Positions 1 through 10,920 of a stretch of 64,000 nucleotides of DNA are shown here, piece after piece (within the stretch, counting starts at the first letter, position 1; the number at the start of each line of letters is the position of its first letter). The stretch is taken from contig CM042089.1 of the NCBI GenBank assembly GCA_023512835.1, positions 19,472,438-19,536,437 on the forward strand, written 5' to 3'. Position numbers and translations under genes: made by a program. The DNA comes from Taxillus chinensis (Eukaryota; Streptophyta; Magnoliopsida; Santalales; Loranthaceae). The notes under the pieces were generated by a model that saw nothing but the letters and a program-made list of their open reading frames with translations, made no database searches and was not told where the DNA came from.

Positions 1-1068
1 CCCTCTGCCCCCCTTCGACCCCCTATTCCCGTCCGATTCCATTTCTATCCAATCCGGCGTTGTCATGAGCGGAGACAACGTTAAAAGAGGAGTCAGTGGC
101 GTGGTGGTGATGGAGATGGCGTTATTGTTCGAGTGGGTTCTTTGTGTTTTAGGCGTAATAATTTGGGTATCATAATAATCATCATCTCACCTTCAATTCT
201 AGTCACGCGGCCACGACCCTTGATTGCAGTGTCCTTCCACCAGTTTTCTACAGTGTCCTTCCACGAACCTCAATTGAAGTTTTTTGAAGATTTTCGTCTG
301 ACGTCATCCCTGCTTTCATCTTGGGTTTGATAATATATTAATATTTTATTAAAATAGCTAAAGAAATATTGAGCATGTTATTTAAGGTTGTAAAAAGATA
401 ATTGCTAAATTTTATAAAAGGTAAGTTTTTGGTTAAATTTTAGCTAAAGTGTGTTGAGGCCATTGTGAATGCTCTAACATTATATATCCACATATTTTTT
501 ATAAAATTTAAAAATTTAAACTAATTGTTGCTTTCATATACAAATAAATACTACAATAGATTTTCTTAATTACTTGCTATATCATTAAAATAATACTGTA
601 TACTATTTTTTATTTAATAATAACTTTTTATAATTTAATATGAAATAAAAATAAAAATTATTAGAAAAATAAAAAAGAGAGGTGAGAAAATTTTTATATA
701 TTTTTTAATAATCATAAAAAATAAATAGTATTTTCTAATTTATTAGAATACTGTATAAAATATAAATATCATAAAGAAAGTTAAATGTAAAACTTATATT
801 GTGGAAATAATTTTATGATTTTTAATTTTTTTCTTTAAATAAAAACACGAATTTATGTAGAAAAGAATAAAAAAGAGCAATATATTAAGGTTCGTTCTAG
901 GATTTTAAAATTTTTGTGATGAAACTCTCCTATCTATTCGATATTCAGATAATTTATTATTTTTTTAGAAAATATTAAGTCAGATTTCACGATAAAATTT
1001 TACTTTTAAATATTTATTTACGTGGATCACATTCACGGACCTAAAGAAAACAATGGCATTCAGGGTAC
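1..1068. other. Intergenic left edge, no gene recognised
   Basis: The first 330 bases are richer in GC than what follows. They hold a short open frame from ATG at 65 to a stop near 174 with a hydrophobic C-terminal half, but it is only 36 codons and matches nothing I know. The rest is AT-rich. The stretch around 340-475 ends in GCCATTGTGAATGCTCT, a phrase typical of plant MITE ends. The copy of the AT-rich dispersed family is listed separately. Confidence 0.5.
478..880 (+). repeat. AT-rich dispersed repeat family, copy 1
   Basis: This stretch shares an ordered series of phrases with copies near 28.5 kb and 54.1 kb and an inverted copy near 54.5-54.9 kb: a 'tatatcattaaaataata' core, 'tttttatttaataataa', 'taatttaatatgaaata', a purine-rich 'gagaggtgagaaa' block and 'aaagttaaat'. 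The shared order over about 400 bp marks a dispersed repeat rather than chance AT-richness. It has no coding capacity. It is probably a non-autonomous DNA transposon; the ends are not resolved in this copy. Confidence 0.65.
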
Positions 1069-1073
1069 CATAA

Positions 1074-1265
1074 TGTTGGGATCGCAAACACACACGCATG
1101 CAAAAATTTAAGAAACAAGAGGATTTACGTGGTTCGGCAAGGTGCCTACGTCCACGGGAGAAGGGAGCCGGTTTTACTATTCATCTCCGGCAACTCGCCA
1201 GAGGATAATACAAGACTTTCTCTATTATTGTCTCACAATAAGGCATGCATATTAATTTCGTTTTA

Positions 1266-1302
<37 letters not shown>

Positions 1303-1528
1303 AATATATATTTATGCTAATTTTCAACTCTTGTATATAATTTTCAACGCTTCCACGTACCAATATATATATATTTATATATATATGCTAATTTTCAACT
1401 CTTGTCCACCATGGCTACTGTCGTCCAAGACCAAGCTGCCCACCGGAGTTGAAGAAGACTGCTGCACACCAGGTTTGAAGAGCTGCAGCACACGGTCCTT
1501 GACTCCCTAATTGGGAGTGGCACCCACA
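1074..1528 (+). mobile_element. Solo LTR, 455 bp
   Basis: The element begins TGTTGGGATCG and ends GTGGCACCCACA, so it has TG...CA ends with a short inverted match (TGTTGGG / TGTGGGT). It is flanked on both sides by the identical 5-bp sequence CATAA (1069-1073 and 1529-1533), the target duplication expected of an LTR retrotransposon. No second LTR, primer binding site or polyprotein frame is nearby, so this is a solo LTR left by recombination. The internal phrase GATTTACGTGGTTCGGC followed by CCTACGTCCACGG is very common in plant LTR-type repeats. TA-repeat tracts lie at about 1270-1390. Confidence 0.8.
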
Positions 1529-1536
1529 CATAACCA

Positions 1537-2310
1537 GGGACGGATCTAGAAAACTTAGTTAGGGGGGGCCAAGATACAAGGTATTTATTTAAATTATTAT
1601 CTAAAACTACGATTAGTAGGGTCGATTCTAAATTTTAGGAGGTCCAAGGTAATTATTAAATTGAGAATCCTTATGTAGATACAATAATATTTGTATTTAC
1701 ATATTAAACTGTCGACTTTTATTTTTTTTATTTTATTATAATTATAGGAACAATATAAAATTTAAAAACATATATCATTGTTGAAATTATAAATTAAATT
1801 TTGATTCTTTGCTACCATCGGAGGTTAAAGTCAAGATGAAATAAGACCCGAAAGCTTTAATTTTAATTAAATTTATGGGGGCTCAGGATTCAAGCATTAT
1901 TTGCTTGACCTTGAGACCAGCACTAACAATTAATATTATTTAAGTTAAAATTAATATCATAAAATATAAAAAATTCATCAAATTATCCTATAATTAAATT
2001 AGATAATTTTTTAAAATTATATAATTTATTTACCATTATTATAGTTAACAACATGTTTACCACAATAAATTATATTAATTAATTAATTAATAATATAATA
2101 AATTATATTACTAATTAATTTTAATTATAACATATAATATGCCTGATTAAAATTAAAATTTACATATAAATAACTATATATATTTATCTATAATTTTATA
2201 ATATATATATTTATATATTTATATATTAAATTTAATATATAAAAATTATATATAGATATAATTTTTTAAAATTGGGGGGGGGGGGGGGGGGGGGGGGGGG
2301 TGCACATAAC
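1537..2310. repeat. Transposon remnant ending in a poly-G run
   Basis: It starts with AGGGACGGATCTAG and a G-rich block, a phrase often seen at the ends of plant repeats, and decays into AT-rich sequence with no open frame. A similar phrase (GAAGGATCTAGG followed by a G-rich block) occurs near 23.34 kb. At 2274-2300 there are 27 consecutive G residues, which may be a real homopolymer or a sequencing artefact. The family is not assigned. Confidence 0.4.
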
Positions 2311-4497
2311 ATCAAAATTTTTTTATAGTATTCGGTTATTTAAATAATTTCTTCTTTGCTGACCTAAACATAATAATAACATAAACAGAAACTATGTTTT
2401 AGTAAAATAATAATTTTGGTCACCAAAATTATGTTATAGTATTTAATTATTTAAAGAAAAATTCTATTTACAGTTAAATTATATATGTAATTCACGCAAT
2501 CTTATCTATCATTGAATTAATAAAAATAAAAAAATATTAATCTAACAATAATAAAAGTATTCATGTAAAATTTACTTGCATGATGTAACATAGCATTACT
2601 CTTATATACATTTGTATTTAAATAATAATAGTAAAATGATGTTACAGCATAACTTTACTAATATTTAATTTCTTCTTTGCTGCAAGTAGAAAGAGCAGTG
2701 GACTACATTTTCAATATTATTCACGGACCCGTGTGATTGAGGCGTTACGTTTATAATAACTTTACTAGTGGCAGGCAATAAAACTCTTCAATAGTTGCGA
2801 TACATTTCAGAACATTTACCATGAACAGCACATGAGTGGAACTTATTTTATAATAAGTTAAAATTTTAATTAAATTTAAATGAATTTCTTACTATAAGTT
2901 TAAATAACTTTATATGTAATTTAAGAAAAAATTTATTATAATTTTTATAATAACTAATAAATTATAGATGCTCTTAATAATCTATTTAGCAGAACAAATA
3001 TTTGTCCATTTATTATAGTTTATATTTTATATGTAACACGTGAAGCATAGACATTAATTGTATTGCCCGAAGCGGCTGCTATATCTGTATTCTGTACAGT
3101 TGGAGTCATATCTCCAAAGTGGGGCCTAAAGACGAGGATGCAATACAGGGTGAAATTCACGGCCAGTTCATCGTCAATGGTGATGGTTATTTCTACTTTA
3201 TTACCCCTACATTAATTTCAACCACAAATTGTCATTTGTCAACTATTTTTGGTCCTCATGAAGAAGTGCAACGTTAAAATGGTACGACGACCTAGTAATG
3301 CATACATAATTTTCTTTTTTTATGCTTATTACTTTTATATAGTATTCATAAATTTCATAATTAATACCTAATGATTTATAATAATTTTCTTAAGAGGCTT
3401 AAAGTATTGATATAGCTACAAATATATATATATATATATCTAAATTGTTTATTTTTTTTGCCAATAAGTTCCAACTTCTAATTGCATCATACAAATTATA
3501 AAGGCAGGGACTCTAAAATTTCTGTTAATCATGATTTGAAAATTGGTAGTCACATTTGGCGTAGTCGCTAGAAGAAAAATAGTTTTTATCTAGTAGTTAT
3601 CACCTAGTGGATAAAATCATTGAATGAAAAATAAATTTCAACTTGTAGATTAGTTAGACAATAATTCATATTTGTGTCGATTCTGATGTCTTCTACTTTC
3701 AGTGCCGAATGATGCATCAGAGTTTTTAATATTTAGGTAAACAAAATGTTTAAATTTAAAATTATGATTGATTTATGTATACCAAATTTTAATTTTTTAA
3801 TTTTCTAAAGTTTTATTTATTAATATTATTTTTTGGTTTTGATTTATTAGTTAATTAATTAACCGAATGATTGATGAAAATTTAAAATTAGGAAACGCAA
3901 ATTAGGAATGAAACCCTCCGCCCCTGTTTTTATTCAACTATCTGAATCTCTCTATGTATCGTACTTTTTTTTAAAATACTTACAATTACCGTGAACAACT
4001 GAACAAACATTAAAAAAAAACATAGTAATTAGTTACGCGACTAAAGTGTACGGACAAATACCCATCACATGCATCACGTGGCCTACAAGGCAATAGCACA
4101 TTGGTCAGTTCGTGATTTCGTAGGGGTGTGTGACATATGCTACTTTAACTCAGGGAAAAATATTCGTGATTCAAAGTAAGACATTTTAAATTAATTAGGG
4201 TCTGTTTAAATTTTTGTAAAATATTAAGAGCATAGCTATATGAAATAATAAAGGTTAACAGTTTTATTAAGATCTCTATAAACTGTATTTTCATTCGGGA
4301 CCTAATATGTTTCTCTCAAATGTAAGAATGTTTGTGTACCATACTGACATGACATGTCATGAGTGAATTTAAAAAAGTAAGATAAGACTCATAAATTAGA
4401 CTTTTAATTATAATTTTATTATTATATAATAAAATTATAGTTAAATAAGAATTTAGCTTGGATTCTTTAAAATAAATTTGAATTTAAAATATTATAT
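2311..4497. other. AT-rich intergenic sequence with one possible gene relic
   Basis: Mostly AT-rich with no recognisable gene. Around 3044-3277 there is a locally GC-richer open frame of 77 codons on the plus strand, without an ATG, that reads like a protein fragment (it contains GPKDEDAIQGEIHGQF). I do not recognise the family. It may be an exon fragment or a relic. Confidence 0.4.
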
Positions 4498-5343
4498 TAG
4501 GGGTAGGCAACGGATGTCCGCAACGGATATTAAATTTAAAATAAATTTGAATTTAAAATATCACACTCCAGGCAAGAGTGGAGTGTGATAAAACTAATTA
4601 TAATAATTTTTATTTATAATTTTTATAATATTTCAAATACTATTATTTAATTATTATTTATGATTTTAAATATTTTTAAATAATATTTATTATTGAAAAA
4701 ATAAATTATTTTTGATATTTTTTTAGTAAAAAATGATCTAGAAATTTGATTTAAGTAAAAAATAGTCATATAGACATATCCAATAAAAAGTGATAGCAAT
4801 ATGCGGGCGTATGAAACCTCATTCGCAGACACATTAAAGAACAGGATATACCGCCTCACCTACATATGAAACGAGGTACAATTTTAAAATTTGATCAGAC
4901 GCCTAAGCGGGGGCGGGAGGTAGGGATGGCAACGGGGCAGGTCGGGACCGGATAGTGGGTGACCTGAGCTTGTCCTGGATGAGTTCAGGGCGGGCGCGGG
5001 TCGGGGCAGATATTTAAAGGCAAAACTGTTAAAAAACCTGTTAAATTGTCGGGTTGGGGCAGGGCGGCCAATACCCGTGACCGTCCCGTTATCTCATCGC
5101 GGGGGTCGGGCGGAAAAAAATAGCCCGGGTCGGGGCGGGCGGGCCAGAATTGCCATCCCTAGCGGGAGACGATAAAAGGTTTATTCCGCCTTCGATAGAA
5201 TCTGAATCACCCCTATTAATTGTTTTATGGAACCCCTAAAACATAAATTTGTTTTAAGAGAGATTAATAGAGACTAAAAGTAGGAAGCGGGCGGATAAAG
5301 CTTTCTCTGCCAACCCTGATCTAGATAGCACTCCTAGCACCTA
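4498..5343 (+). mobile_element. Non-autonomous hAT-like element, copy A (carries a nested MITE)
   Basis: The left end is TAGGGGTAGGCAACGGAT and the right end is a degraded complement ending CACCTA. The candidate 8-bp flanks are TATTATAT (4490-4497) and TATTACTT (5344-5351), 6 of 8 identical. The body matches copy B (26615-27392) in order: an AT-rich centre, a block with 'cagacacattaaagaac', 'cctcacctacatatg', then the GC-rich 'ttccgcc' end region. It has no coding capacity. A 241-bp MITE is inserted at 4921-5161. The 8-bp duplication and TAGGGGTG-type ends point to the hAT superfamily. Confidence 0.7.
4921..5161. mobile_element. TAGGGATGGCAA MITE, copy 1, nested in hAT-like copy A
   Basis: The ends are TAGGGATGGCAACGG and, inverted, ATTGCCATCCCTA. 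The flanks are GCGGGAGG (4913-4920) and GCGGGAGA (5162-5169), an 8-bp target duplication with one mismatch. The interior is GC-rich with repeated 'cggg' phrases and no ORF. Removing it restores continuity of the surrounding hAT-like element, so it is the younger insertion. Related copies lie at 22312 and 23463. Confidence 0.8.
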
Positions 5344-5351
5344 TATTACTT

Positions 5352-7167
5352 TTTGCTATTACATAAAATGCAATGTAGGGTAGTTGCGTTTGCGTTTTTA
5401 GACGGCCTTTTTTAGTTAGGTGAATGTAGTTCAAAGTTCATGGGACTCATGTTGTCTGTCTGCTTTCCCCCCAAAAGCCGCGCCGTGCTCCACGCGGGCG
5501 CGCGTTGTCGTCGTCGTAGTTTTGTTTTTGGTTTTTTTTTTTTTTTTAAATGACTCATGAGTTTTTATTTTCATATTATTTTAAAAAATATTAATATTAA
5601 TTCAGCATTTCTTTTATTGAATTACTTGCGAATAAACTTTTTTTGAACTTTTAATAATTGGTTTGGACAGACGTGAACCCCGCGGGGACAAGCCGAGGGT
5701 CCTGTCCAGCGAGGCTGAGCATGCTGCAGGTTGCGGCCGCGTTGTTGCCACCATCATCAAACATCTTATCATGACATACATTTTTATTCTAAAACTTTTT
5801 ATTTAAAAAAACTTATAAATGAAAAAAAATGTAATTAGATTATATGAGAAATTCGTGCAACAGTCTCTCTGTTATTATATTGATATAAATACAAAATCTT
5901 AAAAACTAATATTATTAATACCTACACTGCAGAAATAATAAAAATATTCCTGGGTGAATTACTTACCCGTAACATTACTTTTAAAAAATTCGTTAAGATA
6001 TTTCTACTCAAATTACTTATCACTCATTTAAAATTTAAAATTTATAATATAGAGATATAATATAAGTAATTCATATGGGATTTTTTTTGCATGAAAAATA
6101 AATTAATAAAAAAATTAATATCAGCCAACTAATTTAAATTTATTTTCCTTAAATACCACCCTTTCAACATGTTTTTCCACAAATACCACTCTTTTCTCTG
6201 CAAATCACAATTTTGTGTCCTTCATCTCGTAGTCAGTGGGTCCTAGTCGTCTACTCTCCTCGTGACCTTGCCGCTTCAAAAACGTGCGTCCCCAACCACC
6301 ACAACCACAGTGCCCCCCCGCAACCGCAAGCAATTGCCATCACATGATAAATAGGGATATTTGTGGAAAGCTATATAATAAAAAAAGGAAACAATACCAG
6401 GCGTTAATTTTGTTTAATTTCATTAATTTTCTCTTCATTGTCTTTTTTTTTTTTTTTTTTTTTTCGGTTCTTTCCAAGAGAAAATTAAAAATCCAATAAT
6501 TTTGTAGCCAACTGTACTTGATGCACATGCACTGATTCTAGTTTTACCTAAACCTTGTTCATGACAACGATAACTCATAAATACTAGAATTTGTAATGTA
6601 TACGTACCTCTTTAATTCAAATATGGGCCGAACATATTCTCTGTAGGCACATGATTCTTAATGATTGACTATCATTGCATATGGTAAAGTGACACGTAGC
6701 GGTGGCCAATTTGATGGAATGCATATATTCAACGCAATTTGTAAAGTTCATTTAATTGTAATGTCTTGATTTATCCGGTGCATAAAGTAATGCACATTTG
6801 ATATGCAAAGAGAGAGAGAGAGGGGGGGAGGGAGAAATTAAAGCTTACTTAAATTTAGATTATCAGGATTAATTAACATTAAATACTATGGTTCCACATT
6901 AACCCTCTACTTCGTAAAATATAAAAAAATGGTAAAAATAGATAGAAAGGAAATTAGGTAGAAAAAAAATGTGAACTTTATTTTTGTATGGTATGATTGG
7001 TTAATATAAAAAATAGGATGAAAAGTATTATACAATGAAATTTTAATTTTTTTTTTCATAATTGTTAATTTTTATAAATATTAAATCACCACTGTCAAGC
7101 AGAAAAACAGTACAAGTTGCACTGTTTATTTTCAGCCCATTTTCATACCTTATTTCTATATATTTAA

Positions 7168-7199
<32 letters not shown>

Positions 7200-7845
7200 C
7201 GTAATAAACTACATGCTAATTTTGTAAGTTCATTTCCATAAAAAATTCATACAAAAAGACACGTCATTAAGATATTTTGATTCTTAAATCCTGATCATTA
7301 AAATTATTAAACATATAAAATAACTTTATGAAAAATAATATATACCTATCGTCACATAATCATAACTGGAGTGAGTGTAATTATTTTTTCTTCCAATGAT
7401 ATGTTGGCATGTCATCATAATTATCATGTCTATTTCATATAATTTAATTTTTATACCAAAACATGAATGAGTAATATTAAAATGTAATTGACATTTTCAT
7501 AACTATTGCATTTATTAAACATATAATTAGCCTTCGTCACCTACGAGATTAGTCTCTCACGTAATTAGAAATCTAGCACAGTAACGGAGACCTCACAATA
7601 ATAATAATAACAACAATATATCCTTTTTTTACATTAAAAAGTAAATACCCAATTATGTGGACGGTGAGAAGTAGTGAAATTATGTACGCAAACGCAAACA
7701 ATAAAAGAAGTAGTGAATATACGGGCTTTATTGTTATAGATCGGACAATAATTAATTACGCATGATTGCGTGGCTTCGGTTATTTTAATTATGAACAAAC
7801 AATAATAACATGGACGATGACGAAGTCACCGAGATACAGAGTTAC
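5352..7845. other. Intergenic sequence upstream of the NHX gene
   Basis: AT-rich with a few GC-richer patches (about 5460-5520 and 5670-5750) and simple repeats: an A/T homopolymer near 6440-6464, GA repeat near 6809-6820, and an AT repeat at 7173-7199. No gene, tRNA or well-bounded transposon is apparent. Confidence 0.5.
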
Positions 7846-7855
7846 CGTTTACCAA

Positions 7856-7856
<1 letters not shown>

Positions 7857-7886
<30 letters not shown>

Positions 7887-8310
7887 GTCAGCTGGCGACA
7901 GTAAAAACAACCGAGGCGAAGCCCCGGGTGGGCGGTCGGATGACGTGGCACTCTAACCGCAGTCCGCCGACTTTTCGTCAAACAATCGGGCGGTCGCCCT
8001 CCGTCGTTGCCGTTGGGTCGTTGCCACGTGGAGCAGCGGACACCAGCTTGTGTCCGTTGCTTTTTAGCTGCCTCTTGGGATCCCCCTGTTTAACCGATGA
8101 ACGCGCGTCCTCCCCTCAAATCTCTCCCCCCCCCCTCTCTCTCTCTCCCTCTCGCTTTCTCGCTGTTCTTCAATCTTTGAGTTTTCTCGCGATTGTGTGA
8201 GAAAATCGAAGCATTGAGGGATCGATCGCTGCTTCGCTCTTCGGTTTTTCATTGCTGGAGTTCTGCGGATATTGGAGGCGGCTGCGTTGATTTTGTGCTG
8301 TGAAAATTCT
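7857..8310 (+). promoter_or_regulatory. NHX promoter and 5' leader region with G-box/ABRE motifs
   Basis: A CT repeat (7857-7881) is followed by a GC-richer stretch containing TGACGTGGCA (7941-7950) and CCACGTGG, whose CACGTG core lies at 8025-8030. Both have the ACGTGGC/CACGTG core bound by plant bZIP (ABRE-binding) and bHLH factors. A CT-rich leader follows at about 8125-8165. A GTGAGT donor at 8311 and the acceptor ending at 8554 suggest an intron within the 5' untranslated region. The start of transcription is not determined. ABA or salt control is inferred from the motifs only. Confidence 0.5.
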
Positions 8311-8596
8311 GTGAGTGCTCGATTAGGTTTGTCAACCTTTTGATTTTGTGGTCTATTCGGTTGTTGTTGTTGTTGTTTTGTTGTTGTCGTTGTCGTCGAT
8401 AACGATGATTTTTCTAGTTTAATTTTGAGACTCGTTTACGAACAATCTCAGCCTTGTTTGCGTCTTTGATATGAACTAATGTTTGTGTTTGTGTTCGTGT
8501 TTGTGTTTTGTTTTGTTTTTCAATGGCAAGACAGTATAGCTTTGGAACTTGCAGAGGTGTTCATTTCATTTGCCCGGTGAAGAGGTAGCTGTTGCC

Positions 8597-10838
8597 ATGG
8601 ATCTCCAATTATTATCTTCTGTCACGGCTAAACTGAACATGTTATCGACTTCGGATCATGCTTCCGTGGTTTCAATGAATCTATTCGTGGTACTTTTGTG
8701 TGCGTGTATTGTGATCGGTCATCTTCTGGAAGAGACCCGTTGGATGAACGAGTCAACCACCGCACTTGTTATCGTGAGTATCATTCTTGTCCCGATACCA
8801 GATTGATTGCTAAAGAAAACATGGAGCAAGAAAGAAAAATTATTCCGGGTTATATGATCTGTCTGTGAATCTTTTTTAATATTACTCATTCGTGTTTCAG
8901 ATATATGATATTATAAACCATCCCACAGGCAAAAGCCAATGAGGCCGTGAATAGAGATAATAAAATTTTTAACTAGAGATTCAACATCTACTCAAGCTTT
9001 GCTTTAAAGTGAAAGTGTATATTATAAACTTGTTTCTGAAAAGAGAGTGAGCTTAGTTTTTTTTTTTTTTTTTATGTTATCATTTGCTTGTAGTTTGGCT
9101 TCCTTATAATGATAGTTCAACTCTATAATGAGAGATAAATTTTTTCATCCATATATTCAGATTTTTGTTTCATTTTTATTTTCTTCTAAGAAGCCTCAAT
9201 AATCAGAGGAACTGCATTTCTCCGATCGTAGTGGTTTTTTTTAAAACTTACATTCATTTCATTTGTAAGGAAAGGTTGTATTGAATATGCTTGGGCTGAT
9301 TTCAGGGTCTATGTACTGGGGTTGTAATTTTGCTGACTAGTGGTGGAAAAAGCTCACATCTCTTAGTCTTCAGCGAGGATCTTTTCTTTATATATTTGCT
9401 TCCTCCAATCATCTTTAATGCAGGGTAATTTTTCATCATCTTCGCTGCTTCTTATTTTCTTATCTTGGATTTGTATTATCTGATCTGTTTGATGAGTTAT
9501 CATGCTTCGTGTAAGCTAGAATTTTTGACATTGTAAAAGAAGAAAAAACGAAACAAGTGATGTATTGGCTATCTTTTCTTTGCATTGTCTTGCAGTTCTT
9601 AGGCATTACTTAACTTCATTAATAGCTATATTAGGAAACAGGACACTAGACATACAACGGGAATGTATTACATTTTACCATGATGTATGTTAATTGTCGG
9701 GGCTTCTTACTCTGATGAAGGTGATGGATGATTGGTCCTATTTTTTCATAGCACAATTTTTAATTAGGTCTAAAATATTAGTCTCTCCATCTAAGAATGA
9801 TGGCCACATTTTTATTTTGATTTATCCCCTCCATTTCTACTTTAATACTGGTTTTTGCATATGTTTTGTATATTACCCTTGCTTTAATTTGATTTGTGAC
9901 CAATATAGAAATTAGGGATAATCATTATGGGATGAGAGAGTGTAAATTCTGATTGCTTGATAATGGAGGTTGTTTCTTACATTACTTATATTGATGCTCT
10001 AATAATTGATTTAAATTTTGAGATCTTGTTGTTTTTGTGAAGACTTTTGAAGTGTTAACTTTATTCACATTTTGTTTCCTAGGTTCCAGGTGAAAAAGAA
10101 GCAATTTTTTCGAAACTTCATTACTATCATGCTGTTTGGGGCGGTTGGAACATTAATATCTTGTAGCATCATATCATTCGGTACATATAATCTCCTTGTA
10201 TCCAAGTATTTGTTTGGACTGTGTTTAATTCTTGTCTTGTATAATAATGAAGGATCAATAGAGAAAGCAAAAACTTCTAACATTCTTGCAAACATTTTAA
10301 AGTGCAAACTATCCACTTTGGAAGGCAGACATTATTAGATAGTGGTTACTTCACCATATTTATATTGTTTCATAATATGCTATATTCTTGCATATGTAGA
10401 CTTGCAGATACTATATGTGGCTTTGATGTATGTCTTGAAGGTAATCTTATTTCATTGGAGAGTAAGAAGCATATTGTGGTTACAGTCTAGTTGTGAAGAG
10501 TATCGTTTTTATGGCCAATACAATTTCTAAGATTATGTAGTTGCACTAGTTTTTGACTAATATTGAGTTTCATTTTCAAAATCCTACTAGATTGTGGCAT
10601 GACAATCAATCAACATTGCATATCGAGAGGAATCTAGTTTTTCATGAATAGATCAAATATATTGAAGTGTTCATCATTTTATTTAAGATGCTATGCTTTA
10701 AAAAAAAATAAAATTTGGGTATTTTTTGAGGGAAAAAAAAACCAAAAAAAAAAACCACACCCCCCCCCCAAAAAAAAATTTTTTTTTTTTTTTTTATAAA
10801 ATATAAATAATATATATTTTTTTTTTTTTTTTTTTTTT

Positions 10839-10920
<82 letters not shown>

